Assembly: GCF_963678635.1 (NCBI RefSeq)
Contig: NC_087065.1
Span: 31,562,252 to 31,626,251 of the forward strand
Source: Symsagittifera roscoffensis
Taxonomy: Eukaryota; Xenacoelomorpha; Acoela; Convolutidae
Length of the DNA stretch: 64,000 bases
Direction of reading: 5' to 3'
Shown: piece after piece, positions 11,870 to 22,933 of the stretch
How the letters are laid out: each line of letters opens with the position of its first letter
Numbering within the stretch: the first letter of the stretch is position 1
Notes under the pieces: model-generated
Seen by the model: only the letters and a program-made list of their open reading frames with translations
Databases searched by the model: none
What the model was told of the DNA's origin: nothing
Position numbers and translations under genes: made by a program

Positions 11870-11920
11870 GACAGGGTGGCCGAGTTGTTAAGGTGTTGGG
11901 TTTGAATCCCATCTCTGTCG
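11870..11920 (+). pseudogene. tRNA-Ser core with internal deletion
   Basis: The acceptor and D arm (gacagggtggccgagttgttaa) and the T arm with 3' acceptor strand are present. The anticodon and variable arms are cleanly missing: ggtgttgg runs straight into gtttgaatccc. The repeated tgg/ggg at the break suggests slippage between short direct repeats. Partner of 9,861. Confidence 0.72.
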
Positions 11921-12375
11921 AGTAGTTTGCAAAAACACCAGAACTGAATTCGTTTAGCATAACCATTGATGTTTAACTAATTTGTTATTAACTCATCGGG
12001 AAATTTACTAAATCACAAAGTTCTAAGGCACGGATTTTTGAAAAACTTGAGGTTACTTTTTTGGCCGAGTTTTTCCACAAATAACTATCGTTTCTCAAAG
12101 GAAACAATGTAAAATTAGGTTTTCCTTAATTTTTTGTTTCGCATCGTTAGATAGTTTCAAAGCTCCAACTGGTTTCCTAGAAAAACTAGAAACTTTAGCA
12201 AAACAATTCAGTCTATAAAAAGGTTTGCACCAGTCTGTTCTAAGACTAGTGTGTTAACTTCGTCATTACAATTTATATACACAGACATCAAGTCCATTTT
12301 TGATCGAGCAATGGCTTGAATTGCTTTAATTTTTTATTGGTTCGATTCAATTTACCAATGATTGACTTCAAGTGT

Positions 12376-12456
12376 TACAGGCTGGCAGCGAGTTGAAGGC
12401 GGTGAAGTGTTAATCAATATGTTCTGAGTGCGTGGGTTCGAAACTCATCCCTGACG
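12376..12456 (+). pseudogene. tRNA-Ser-derived core 18, CAGCGAGT variant
   Basis: tacaggctggcagcgagttg start, anticodon region agtgttaatcaa, T region gggttcgaaactcat, 3' strand ccctgac which still pairs with most of the 5' strand. T6 downstream. Confidence 0.6.
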
Positions 12457-13049
12457 ATTAATTTTTTACAAACACCTGAACTGTATTCGGTAGGCACAAA
12501 AACTGATATTTACCTAATTTTGTTAATAACTCACCAAAAAAACTTGTCAGGTCACAAAAAACTGGAGAAAGAATCGGCACGCAAAACATTGAAGTTCGTC
12601 TAAGCAGAATAGTCAAGCAACCAAACGTTGAAAAATTTCAAGATGTTCATGAAAAAAATTGGATGGCCATTGTAATACGTTTTGCCATTAAAACCATTCA
12701 AGGCACTGTATTTTGAAAAACTTGAGGTTACTTTTTGGCCGAGTTTTTCCACAAACAACTATCGTTTCCCAACGGAAGCAATATAAAGTTAGGTTTTCCG
12801 TAATTTTTGTTTCGCATCGGTTGATAGTTTCAAAGCTCTAATAGGTTGCTTAGAAAAATTGGAAATTTTAGCAAAACGATTCGGTCTATAAAAAGATTTC
12901 TACCAGTCCTGTTCTAAGACTAGTGTGCTAACTTCGTCATTACATTTTATATACACAGACATCAAGTCCATTTTTGATCGAGCAATGGCTTGAATTGCTT
13001 TAATTTTTTATTGGTTCGATTCAATTTACCAATGATTGACATCTGGTCT

Positions 13050-13130
13050 TACAGGCTGGCAGCGAGGTGACGGCGGTGAAGTGTTCATCAATATGATCTG
13101 CGTGCGTGGGTTCGAAACTCATCCCTTACG
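13050..13130 (+). pseudogene. tRNA-Ser-derived core 19, homogeneous block
   Basis: First core of the 667 bp block. Variants gaggtgacggcggtg and caatatgatctgcg distinguish it from the next four. Anticodon arm lost. Confidence 0.6.
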
Positions 13131-13715
13131 AGTTATTTTTTCTGAACTGAATTCGGTAGGCACAAAAACGGATGTTTACCTAACTTTGTTAATAACTCAC
13201 CAAAAAACTTGTCAGGTCACAAAAAACTGGAGAAAGAATCGGCACGCAAAACATTGAAGTTCGTCTAAGCAGAATAGTCAAGCAACCAAACGTTGAAAAA
13301 TTTCAAGATGTTCATGAAAAAAAATTGGATGGCCAATGTAATACGTTTTGCCATTAAAACCATTCAAGGCACGGTATTTTGAAAAACTTGAGGTTACTTT
13401 TTGGACGAGTTTTTCCACAAACAACTATCGTTTCACAACGGAAGCAATATAAAGTTAGTTTTTCCCTAATTTTTTTGTTTCGCATCGGTTGATAGTTTGA
13501 AAGCTCTAACAGGTTGCTCAGAAAAATTGGAATTTTTAGCAAAACGATTCGGTCTATAAAAAGATTTCCACCAGTCCTGTTCTAAGACTAGTAAACTAAC
13601 TTCGTCATTCCTTTTTAGATACACAGACATCAAGTCCATTTTTGATCAAGCAATGGCTGAATTGCTTTAATTTTTTTTGGTTCGATTCAATTTACCAATG
13701 ATTGACCTCTGGTCT

Positions 13716-13796
13716 TACAGGCTGGAAGCGAGGTGAAGGCGGTGAAGTGTTAATCAATATGTTCTGCGGGCGTGGGTTCGAAACTCATCCCTTACG
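13716..13796 (+). pseudogene. tRNA-Ser-derived core 20, homogeneous block
   Basis: tggaagcgaggtgaaggcgg with gttctgcgggcgtggg, a pair of variants shared with the next two cores, so these three form one recent expansion. Confidence 0.6.
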
Positions 13797-14381
13797 AGTT
13801 ATTTTTTCTGAACTGAATTCGGTAGGCACAAAAACTGATGTTTACCTAACTTTGATAATAACTCACCAAAAAACTTGTCAGGTCACAAAAAATTGGAGAA
13901 AGAATCGGCACGCCAAACATTGAAGTTCGTCTAAGCAGAATAGTCAAGCAACCAAACGTTGAAAAATTTCAAATTTGTTCATGAAAAAAATTGGATGGCC
14001 AATTTAATACGTTTTGCTATTAAAACCATTCGAGGCACGGATTTTTGAAAAACTTGAGGTTAATTTTTTGGCCAAGTTTTCCACAACCAACTATCGTTTA
14101 ACAACGGAAGCAATATAAAGTTAGTTTTTCCCTAATTTTTTGTTTCGCATCGGTTGATAGTTTCAAAGCTCTAACAGGTTGCTCAGAAAAATTGGAATTT
14201 TTAGCAAAACGATTCAGTCTATAAAAATATTTCCACCAGTCCTGTTCTAAGACTAGTAAACTAACTTCGTCATTACATTTTATATACACAGACATCAAGT
14301 CCATTTTTGATCAAGCAATGGCTGAATTGCTTTATTTTTTTATTGGTTCGATTCAATTTACCAATGATTGACCTCTGGTCT

Positions 14382-14462
14382 TACAGGCTGGAAGCGAGGT
14401 GAAGGCGGTGAAGTGTTAATCAATATGTTCTGCGGGCGTGGGTTCGAAACTCATCCCCTACG
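14382..14462 (+). pseudogene. tRNA-Ser-derived core 21, homogeneous block
   Basis: Exactly 666 bp after the previous core and nearly identical to it. The 3' strand reads catcccctacgagttg. No formable anticodon stem. Confidence 0.6.
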
Positions 14463-15049
14463 AGTTGTTTTTTCTGAACTGAATTCGGTAGGCACAAAAA
14501 CTGATGTTTACCTAACTTTGATAATAACTCACCAAAAAACTTGTCAGGTCACAAAAAATTGGAGAAAGAATCGGCACGCCAAACATTGAAGTTCGTCTAA
14601 GCAGAATAGTCAAGCAACCAAACGTTGAAAAATTTCAAATGTGCTCATGAAAAAAATTGGATGGCCAATTTAATACGTTTTGCTATTAAAACCATTCGAG
14701 GCACGGATTTTTGAAAAACTTGAGTTTAATTTTTTGGCCAAGTTTTTCCACAACCAACTATCGTTTAACAACGGAAGCAATATAAAGTTAGTGTTTTTCT
14801 TAATTTTTTGTTTCGCATCGGTTGATAGATTCAAAGCTCTAACAGGTTGCTCAGAAAAATTGGAATTTTTAGCAAAACGATTCGGTCTATAAAAAGATTT
14901 CCACCAGTCCTGTTCTAAGACTAGTAAACTAACTTCGTCATTACATTTTATATACACAGACATCAAGTCCATTTTTGATCAAGCAATGGCTGAATTGCTT
15001 TATTTTTTTATTGGTTCGATTCAATTTACCAATGATTGACCTCTGGTCT

Positions 15050-15130
15050 TACAGGCTGGAAGCGAGGTGAAGGCGGTGAAGTGTTAATCAATATGTTCTG
15101 CGGGCGTGGGTTCGAAACTCATCCCCTACG
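15050..15130 (+). pseudogene. tRNA-Ser-derived core 22, homogeneous block
   Basis: 668 bp after the previous core, sharing its catcccctacg ending and gcgggcgtggg variant. T6 follows. Confidence 0.6.
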
Positions 15131-15716
15131 AGTTATTTTTTCTGAACTGAATTCGGTAGGCACAAAAACTGATGTTTACCTAACTTTGTTAATAACTCAC
15201 CAAAAAACTTGTCAGGTCACAAAAAATTGGAGAAAGAATCGGCACGCAAAACATTGAAGTTCGTCTAAGCAGAATAGTCAAGCAACCAAACGTCGAAAAA
15301 ATTCAAGTTTGTTCATGAAAAAAATTGGATGGCAAATGTAATACGTTTTGCTATTAAAACTTTTCAAGGCACGGATTTTTGAAAAACTTGAGGTAACTTT
15401 TTTGGCCGAGTTTTTCCACAAACAACTATCGTTTCACAACGGAAGCAATATAAAGTTAGGTTTTCCTTAATTTTTTTTTCGCATCGGTTGATAGTTTCAA
15501 AGCTCTAACAGGTTGCTTAGAAAAATTGGAAATTTTAGCAAAACGATTCGGTCTATGAAAAGATTTCTACCAGTCCTAATCTAAGACTAGTGCGCTAACT
15601 TCGCCATTACATTTTTTATACACAGACATCAAGTCTATTTTTGATCAAGCAATGGCTTGAATTGCTTAAATTTTTTATTGGTTCGATTCAATTTACCAAT
15701 GATTGACCTCTGGTCT

Positions 15717-15797
15717 TACAGGCTGGAAGCGAGATGAAGGCGATGAAGTGGTAATCAATATGTTCTGCGTGCGTTGGTTAGAAACTCATCCCTTACG
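15717..15797 (+). pseudogene. tRNA-Ser-derived core 23, homogeneous block edge
   Basis: Last evenly spaced core. gagatgaaggcgatgaag and gcgttggttagaaac show further decay of the A and B box regions. Confidence 0.58.
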
Positions 15798-16366
15798 AGT
15801 AATTTTTTACGAACACGTGAACTGAATTCGGTAGGCACAAAAACTGATGTTTACCTAACTTTGTTAATAACTCACCAAAAAACTTGTCAGGTCACAAAAA
15901 ATTGGAGAAAGAATCGGCACGCAAAACATTGAAGTTCGTCTAAGCAGAGTAGTCAAGCAACCAAACGTTGAAAAATTTCAAGTTTGTTCATGAAAAAAAT
16001 TGGATGGCAAATGTAATACGTTTTGCTATTCAAACCATTCAAGGCACGGATTTTTGAAAAAATTGAGGTTGCTTTTTTGGCCGAGTTTTTCCACAAACAA
16101 CTATCGTTTCACAACGGAAGCAATATAAAGTTAGGTTTTACTTAATTTTTTTATCGCATTGGTTGATAGTTTTAAAGCTCTAACAGGTTGCTTAGAAAAA
16201 TTGGAAATTTTAGCAAAATGATTCGGTCTATAAAGACTAGTGTACTAAGTTCGTCATCACAATTTATATACACAGACATCAAGTCCGTTTTTGATCGAGC
16301 AATGGCTTGAATTGCTTTAATTTTTTATTGGTTCGATTCAATTTACCAATGATTAACCTCTGGTCG

Positions 16367-16447
16367 TACAAGCTGGCCGCGAGGTGAAGGCGGTGAAGTG
16401 TTAATCAATATGTTCTGCGTGCGTGGGTTCGAAGTGCATCCCTGTCG
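16367..16447 (+). pseudogene. tRNA-Ser-derived core 24
   Basis: tacaagctggccgcgaggtgaagg start with tgcgtgggttcgaagtgcat. The 3' strand ccctgtc is of the older type. Its downstream unit is shortened, with gaattcggtag joined to atcaaaaaaaaatcgg. Confidence 0.58.
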
Positions 16448-16941
16448 ATCAGTTTTTAAAAACACCTGAACTGAATTCGGTAGATCAAAAAAAAATCGGA
16501 TGGCCAATGTTATACGTTTTTCTATTGAGACCATTCAAGGCATGGTAATTTGAAAATTTTCAGGCAAATTTTTTGACCGTTTTTCCACAAAAAACTATCG
16601 TTTTTCATTGGAAGCAATTCAAAATCAGGTTTCCTTTATTTTTTTGTTCTGCTTTGTTTGATAGTTTCAAAGCTCTGTTAGGTTGCTCAGAAAAACTTGA
16701 AATTTTAGCGAAACGTCTTGGGCTATAAAAAGATTTGCACTAGTCCTGTTCTAAGACTAGAGTGCTTATTTTGTCATTATGTTTTCTATACACAGACGTC
16801 AAGTTTTTTTTCGATAGAACAATGGCTTGATTTGATTCGTTTTTTTGTTTTGAGCAAAAAGGTTATTCAATTATGAAGCGAAGCAACTTTCCTTTATTTT
16901 TTTTTGGTTCAATTCATTTTACCAAAAAATTACTTCTTGTC

Positions 16942-17022
16942 TACAGGTTTTTCGAGAGATTAAGGGATTGAAGTGCTATTCAATATGTTCTGCGTGCGTG
17001 GGTCCGAATCCCATCCATGTCG
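16942..17022 (+). pseudogene. tRNA-Ser-derived core 25, TTCGAGAG class
   Basis: The A box region is lost (ggtttttcgagagattaaggg), but the anticodon region ATTGAA-GTGCTA-TTCAAT forms a perfect 6 bp stem with GCT still in the loop. T arm is gtgggtccgaatcccat. T5 follows the 3' end. Confidence 0.62.
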
Positions 17023-17668
17023 ATTAGTTTTTAAAAACAGCTGAACTGAATTCGGTAAGCACAAAAACTGATATTTACCTAATTTTGTTAATAACTCACT
17101 CAAAAATTTGTCAGAACACCAAAATTTGGAGAAAGAATTGGCTCGCAAACCATTGAAGTTCGTGTAAGCAGTTTAGTCAAGCAACCAAACGTTGAAAACT
17201 TTTAAGTTTGTTCATGACGAAAATCGGATGGCCAAGGTTATACGTTTTTCTATTGAAACCACTCAAGGCATGGACTTTGCAAAACTTCAGGTTACTTTTT
17301 TGGCCGAGTTTTTCCATAAACAACTAAGGTTTTTCAACGGAAGCAAAAAAATTAGGTTTTCCTTAATTTTTTGTTTCGCTTCGTTTGATAGTTTCAAAGC
17401 TCTAACAGGGTACTAATGAAAACTTGACATTTTAGCGAAACGGTTTGGTCTATAAGAAGATTTGCACTAGTCCTCTTCTAAATCAAGAGTGCTTTTTTCG
17501 TCATTATATTTTCTATACACAGACTTCAAGTCTATTTTTCATCGAACAATGGCTTGATTTGATAAGTTTTTTTGTTTTGAGCAAAAAAGTTATTCAATTT
17601 GAAGCGAAGCAACTTTCCTTTATTTTTTTTTGGTTCAATTCATTTTACCAAAAAAGTATTCCTGGTCC

Positions 17669-17748
17669 TACAGGTTTCCGAGAGATTAAGGGATTGAAGT
17701 GCTATTCAATATGTTCTGCGTGCGTGGGTCCGAACCCCCTCCCTGTCG
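17669..17748 (+). pseudogene. tRNA-Ser-derived core 26, TTCCGAGAG class
   Basis: Same re-paired anticodon hairpin as the previous core (ATTGAA/TTCAAT). The T arm is damaged by gtccgaaccccctcc. T5 downstream. Confidence 0.6.
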
Positions 17749-18393
17749 ATTAGTTTTTAAAAACACCTGAACTGAATTCGGTATGCACAAAAACTAATAT
17801 TTACCTAGTATTGTTAATAAATCACCCAAAAATTTGTCAGATCACCAAAATTTGGAGAAAGAATTGGCTCGCAAACCATTGAAGTTCGTGTAAGCAGTTT
17901 AGTCAAGCAACCAAACGTTGAAAACTTTTAAGTTTGTTCATGACGAAAATGGGATGGCCAAGGTTATACGTTTTTCTATTGAAACCACTCAAGGCATGGA
18001 CTTTGCAAAACTTCAGGTTACTTTTTTGGCCAAGTTTTTCCACAAACAACTAACGTTTTTCAACGGAAGCAAAAAAAGGGTTTCCCCTAATTTTTTGTTT
18101 CGCTTCGTTTGATAGTTTCAAAGCCTAACAGGTTGCTCAGAAAAACTTGAAATTTAAGCGAAACGATTTGGTCTATAAAAAGATTTACACTAGTCCTGTT
18201 CTAAGAATAGAGTGCTTATTTCGTCATTATATTTTCTATACACAGACTTCAAGTCTATTTTTCATCGAACAATGGCTTGATTTGATACTTTTTTTTTGTT
18301 TTGAGCAAAAAAAACTATTATATTTGAAGCGAAACAACTTTGTTTTCTTTTTTTATTGGTCCGATTCATTTTAACGATAATTGACTTCTGGTC

Positions 18394-18475
18394 TTCAAAT
18401 CTTTCCGAGGGGTTAGAGGAATTAAAAACTTTCCAATATGATCTGCGTGCGTGGGCTCTAAACCCATTCCTGTCC
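18394..18475 (+). pseudogene. tRNA-Ser-derived core 27, CCGAGGGG class
   Basis: Very degraded: ctttccgaggggttagagg, anticodon region without stem (aattaaaaactttccaa), T region gtgggctctaaacccat, 3' end attcctgtcc. Confidence 0.52.
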
Positions 18476-18521
18476 AGTAATTTTTTAAAAACACTTGAAC
18501 TGAATTCGGTAGGCAGGTTTC

Positions 18522-18602
18522 TTACCGGTTTCCGAGAGATTTAGGGATTGAAGTGCTATTCAATATGTTCTGCGTGCGTGGGTCCGAATCCCATCCGTGT
18601 CG
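18522..18602 (+). pseudogene. tRNA-Ser-derived core 28, TTCCGAGAG class, inserted
   Basis: Only 128 bp after the previous core. The join runs from gaattcggtaggcagg into ttcttaccggtttccgag, so a unit fragment was spliced in. The ATTGAA/TTCAAT anticodon hairpin and gtgggtccgaatcccat are present. T5 downstream. Confidence 0.58.
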
Positions 18603-19248
18603 ATTAGTTTTTAAAAACACCTGAACTGAATTCGGTAAGCACAAAAACTGATACTTACCTAATTTTGTTGATAACTCACCCAAAAATTTGTCAGATCACC
18701 AAAAATTGGAGAAAGAATTGGCTCGCAAACCATTGAAGTTCGTGTAAGCAGTTTAGTCAAGCAATCAAACGTTGAAAACTTTTAAGTTTGTTCATGACGA
18801 AAATCGAATGGCCAAGGTTATACGTTTTTCTATTGAAACCACTCAAGGCATGGACTTTGCAAAACTTCAGGTTACTTTTTTGGACAAGTTTTCCCACAAA
18901 CAACTAACGTTTTTCAACGGAAGCGAAAAAAATATGTTTCCTTAATTTTTTGTTTCGCTTCGTTTGATAGTTTCAAAGGTCTAACAGGGTGCTAATGAAA
19001 ACTTGAAATTTTAGCGAAACGGTTTGGTCTATAAGAAGATTTGCACTAGTCCTCTTCTAAGACAAGAGTGCTTATTTCGTCATTATATTTTTATACACAG
19101 ACTTCAAATCTATTTTTCATCGAACAATGGCTTGATTTGATACGTTTTTTTGTTTTGAGCAAAAAAAAACTATTCTGTTTGAAGCAAAACAACTTTGTTT
19201 TCTTTTTTTATTGGTCCAATTCATTTTACCGATAATTGACTTCTGGTC

Positions 19249-19331
19249 TTCCAATCTTTCCGAGGGGTTAGAGGGTTGAAAAACTTTCCAATATGTTCTG
19301 CGTGCGTGGGTTCTAAGCCCATTCCTGTCCA
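19249..19331 (+). pseudogene. tRNA-Ser-derived core 29, CCGAGGGG class
   Basis: Related to 18,394: ctttccgaggggttagaggg, gtgggttctaagcccat, ending attcctgtcc. It lacks a convincing anticodon stem, with aactttccaa only half retained. Confidence 0.52.
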
Positions 19332-19982
19332 GTAATTTTTTAAAAACACCTGAACTGAATTCGGTAGGCACAAAAAATGATGTTCACCTAATTTTGTTTA
19401 AAAAAAACTCATCAAAAATATTGTCAGATCACAAAATTTTGGAGTAAGAATCGACTCGCAAACCCTTAAAGTTCGTCTAAGCAGACTAGTCAAGCAAACA
19501 AACGTTGAAAAATTTTAAGATTGTTCATGAAGAGAATCGGATGGCCAAGGTTATACGTTTTTCTATTGAAACCATTCAAGACATGGCTTTGAAAATCTTC
19601 AGGTTACTTTTTTGGCCGAGTTGTTCCACATACAACTAACGTTTTTCAACGGAAGCAAAAAAATTAGGTTTTCCTTAATTTTTTGTTTCGCTTCGTTTGA
19701 TAGTTTCAAAGCTCTAACAGGGTGTTTAGAAAAACTTGAAATTTTAGCGAATCGGTTTGGTCTATAAGAAGATTTGCACTAGTCATGTTCTAAGACAAGA
19801 GCGCTTATTTCGCCATTATATTTTCTACACACAGACGTCAAGTCTACTTTTCATCGAACAATGGCTTGATTTGATACGTTTTTTTTGTTTTGAGCAAAAA
19901 AAACTATTCTATTTGAAGCGAAGCAGCTTTGCTTTCTTTTTTTATTGGTTCGATTCATTTTGTCAAAAATCGACTTCTGGTC

Positions 19983-20065
19983 TTCCAAGTTGCCCGAGGG
20001 GTTAGGGGGTTTAAGTGCTTTCCAATATGTTCTGCGTGCGTGGTTTCGAAACCCGATTCCTGTCC
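19983..20065 (+). pseudogene. tRNA-Ser-derived core 30, CCGAGGGG class
   Basis: ttgcccgaggggttagggggtt, anticodon region aagtgctttccaa with GCT replaced by GCTT context, T region gtggtttcgaaacccg. A T6 run is just downstream. Confidence 0.53.
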
Positions 20066-21032
20066 TGTAATTTTTTAAAACACCTGAACTGAATTCGGTA
20101 GGCACAAAAAATGATGTTCACCTAAATATGTAAAAAAACTCACCAAAAAATTTGTCAGATCATAAAATGTAGTAAGAATTGGCTCACAAACCCTTGAAGT
20201 TCGTCTAAGCAGACTAGTCAATCAAACAAACATTGAAAAACTTTAAGATTTTTCATGATGAAAATCGGATGGCCAATGTTATACGTTTTGCTATTAAAAT
20301 TTTTCAAGGCACGGTTTTTTGAAAAACTTGAGGTAACTTTTTTGGCCGAGTTTTTCAGCAAACAACTATCGTTTCACAACGGAAGCAATATAAAGTTAGG
20401 TTTTCCTTAATTTTTTTTTGCATCATTAGTTTTTAAAAACACCTGAAATGAATTCGGTAAGCACAAAAACTGATATTTTCCTAATTTTGTTAATAATTCA
20501 CCCAAAAATTTGTCAGATCACAAAAAATTGGAAGAAGATCGGCTCGAAAATCCTTGAAGTTCGTCTAAGCAGACAAGTCAAGCAACCAAACGTTGGAAAC
20601 TTTAAAGTTTGTTCATGAAGAAAATCGTATGGCCAAGGTTATACGTTTTTCTATTGAAACCATTCAAGACATGGAGTTTTGAAAAATTTCAGGGTACTTT
20701 TTTGGCCGTTTTTCCACAAAAAACTATCGTTTTTCAATGAATGCAATTCAAAATCAGGTTTCCCCTAATTTTTTGTTTTGCTTCGTTTGATAGTTTCGAA
20801 GCCTAACAGGTTGCTCAGAAAAACTTAAAATTTAAGCGAAACGATTTGGTCTATAAAAATAATTACACTAGTCCTGTTGTAAGATTAGAGAGCTTATTTC
20901 GTCATTATATTTTCTATACACAGACGTCTAATTTTCTAATTTGAGCTAAAAATTTATTCAATTTGAAGCGAAGCAACTTTGCATAATTTTTTATTGGTTC
21001 AATTCATTTTACTAAAAAATGACTTCTGGTCC

Positions 21033-21060
21033 TACAGGTTTCCTTCATACAGGTTTCCTT
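21033..21060 (+). pseudogene. Truncated tRNA-Ser 5' relic
   Basis: tacaggtttccttc is followed by a second tacaggtttccttc-like copy, then jumps into the cgatttctttcatag part of a unit. The rest of the core is missing. This marks the left edge of the 1.5 kb duplication. Confidence 0.5.
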
Positions 21061-21343
21061 CGATTTCTTTCATAGTTTCAAAGCTCGCTCAGAAAAACAT
21101 GAAGTTTTAGCGAACTGATTTGGTCTATGAAACGTTCTGAAATGAGTACTGTTCTAAAATTAGAGTACCTACTTCAGCCTTCCAGGTTAAATTCATAGAC
21201 ATCAAGTCAAATAATGCACAATTTTGGTAAGAGTTGATAGGTTTCATTGTTTTGAGCAAAAAATTATTCTATTTGAAGAAAAGCAACTTTGCTTAAATTT
21301 TTTATTGGTTCCATTGCATTTACCAATGTTTGAATTCAGGTCT

Positions 21344-21425
21344 TACAGGTTGGCGGAGAGGTTAAGGCATTGAAATGCTAATCCAATATGTTCTGCGTGC
21401 GTGGGTTTGAATACCATCCCTGTCG
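21344..21425 (+). pseudogene. tRNA-Ser(GCT)-like core 31
   Basis: tacaggttggcggagaggttaaggc, anticodon arm TTGAA-ATGCTAA-TCCAA with one mismatch and GCT kept, variable/T region tatgttctgcgtgcgtgggtttgaataccat. The acceptor has mismatches at both ends. T6 downstream. Confidence 0.63.
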
Positions 21426-22179
21426 ATTAGTTTTTTGAAACACCTGAGCTGAATTAGGTACCCACAAAAACTGATATTTACCTAATTTTGTTAACAACTC
21501 ACCAAAAAAGTTTACAGATCACAAAATTTCAAAGCACAAATTGGAATGCAACCAATTGAAATTTGTCTGAGCAGACTAATCATGCAAGCAAACTTTGAAA
21601 AATTTATTTCATCAAGCAATTGGCCATTTAATTTCCGTTTTTTTTACATTGAAACAAACCGAGTCTGCGAGTTTTGTCTAAGCAGAGTAGTCAAGCAACC
21701 AAATGTTGAAGAATTTTAAGTTTGTTCATGAAGAAAATTGGATGGCCAATGTTATACGTTTCTCTGTTGAAACCGTTCAAGGCATGGATTTTTGAAAAAC
21801 TTCAGGTTACTTTTTTGGCCGATTTTTTCCACAAAAAATTATCGTTTTTCAACGGAAGCAATATAAAATTAGGTTTTCCTTAATTTTTTGTTTCGCATCG
21901 TTTGATAGTTTCAAAGCTCTAACAGGTGGCTAAGAAAAACTGGAATTTTTAGCGAAACGATTTGGTCTATAAAAAGATTTGCACTAGTCCTGTTCTAAGA
22001 CTAGTAAGCTTAGTTCATCAATACATTTCAATTACCCAACGTCAAGTATAGTTTTGATCGAACAATAGCTTGATTTGATACGTTTTTTTTGTTTTGAGCT
22101 AATAATTATTCTATCTGAAGCGAAGCAAGTTTGCTTCATTTTTTTTGGGTTCGATTCATTTAATCAATAATTGCCTTTA

Positions 22180-22261
22180 AACAGGGTGGCCGAGTGGTTA
22201 CGCCGTTGGAATATAACTCCAATATGGTCTGAGTGCGTGGCTCTGAATTCCATCTCTGTCG
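22180..22261 (+). pseudogene. tRNA-Ser-like core 32 with altered anticodon loop
   Basis: A box tggccgagtgg is intact. The anticodon stem TTGGA/TCCAA is perfect, but the loop has become ATATAAC, so the position of GCT now reads ATA. The T arm is damaged (gtggctctgaattccat). Confidence 0.62.
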
Positions 22262-22850
22262 AATAAGCTTTTAAAAACATCAACTGAACTCGGTGAGCAC
22301 AAAAAGTGATTTCGACCTAAATATGTTTAGAACTCACTAAATAATTTTTAAATCAAAGTTTTTCGAGAAAGATTCGGCAGGCAAAGAATTCAAGTTGTTT
22401 CAAGAAGAAAGTCGGTTGGCCAATGTTATACGTTTTTCAATCGAAACTAATCAATCAATGGAATTTCAAAAAATTGAAATAACGTTTTTGGCCGAGCTTT
22501 CCCGCAAAAAAATTATCGATTTTCTATGGAAGCAATTAAAATTGAAGTTTTTCTTTTATTTTTGTTTCGATTCCTTTCATAGTTTCAAAGCTCGCTCAGA
22601 AAAACATGAAGTTTTAGCGAACTGATTTGGTCTATGAAACGTTCTGAAATGAGTACTGTTCTAAAATTAGAGTACCTACTTCAGCCTTCCAGTTTAAAGT
22701 CATAGACATCAAGTCAATTAATGCAAAATTTTGGTAAGAGTTGATAGGTTTCATTGTTTTGAGCAAAAAAATTATTCTATTTGAAGAAAAGCAACTTTGC
22801 TTAATTCTTTTATTGTTCGATTGCATTTACCAATGTTTGAATTCAGGTCT

Positions 22851-22933
22851 TACAGGTTGGCGGAGAGGTTTAAGGCATTGAAATGCTAATCCAATATGTT
22901 CTGCGTGCGTGGGTTTGAATACCATCCCTGTCG
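22851..22933 (+). pseudogene. tRNA-Ser(GCT)-like core 33
   Basis: Copy of 21,344 from the 1.5 kb duplication, with one extra T in the D loop (gaggtttaaggc). Anticodon arm TTGAA-ATGCTAA-TCCAA and tttgaataccat are shared with its partner. Confidence 0.62.

Larger units (their letters stand above)
6209..12456 (+). repeat. tRNA-Ser satellite, block 2 (mixed units, 2.0 kb higher-order repeat)
   Basis: Two unit families alternate. The order at 8514, 9243, 9861 (CAGCGAGG class, TTGCC class, TTGTTAAGG class) repeats at 10519, 11251, 11870, with spacing of about 2,005-2,009 bp. Three places (near 6,392, 10,042 and 12,023) share one deletion junction where cacaaagttct runs directly into aggcacgg, so they descend from one rearranged unit. 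The units holding the cores after the TTGCC class are short (about 620 bp) because of an internal deletion after cgtttttctgt. No coding sequence is supported. Confidence 0.82.
12457..16447 (+). repeat. tRNA-Ser satellite, block 3 (homogeneous 667 bp units)
   Basis: Consecutive units of the CAGCGAGG class start their cores at 13050, 13716, 14382, 15050 and 15717, spaced 666, 666, 668 and 667 bp. They are far more alike than units elsewhere in the array, and the three from 13716 share the private variant gttctgcgggcgtggg. This is the signature of recent local amplification or gene conversion. The similar 73-codon open frames here run through the tRNA-like core and are a by-product of the near-identical units. 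Confidence 0.85.
16448..20430 (+). repeat. tRNA-Ser satellite, block 4 (about 725 bp variant units)
   Basis: Units lengthen to about 725-734 bp and their cores switch to two further classes, one with TTCCGAGAGATTAAGGG and one with CTTTCCGAGGGGTTAG. Two cores lie only 128 bp apart (18,394 and 18,522), indicating an insertion of one unit into another. The block ends near 20,425, where gcatc is joined directly to attagttttt, removing a core entirely. The unit stem-loops and the ctagtc...gactag element remain recognisable. Confidence 0.8.

Noticed and set aside
6869-14972. Minus-strand frames of 68-100 codons with DLMSVYIK...EQDWWKSFYRPNRF.
   Set aside because: Antisense reading of the unit body including the ctagtc/gactag element. 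They end wherever a unit has an indel, so they are shadows of the repeat.
7157-15257. Near-identical 73-codon plus-strand frames (for example 13,036, 13,702, 14,368, 15,036).
   Set aside because: They run through the tRNA-derived core and its flank, exist only in the recently homogenised units and are broken in older ones. No known domain or coding bias is visible.
17445-20005. Frames of 75-102 codons rich in F, K and Y that look like membrane segments.
   Set aside because: The apparent hydrophobicity comes from T-rich satellite flank, and the frames recur at the unit period.
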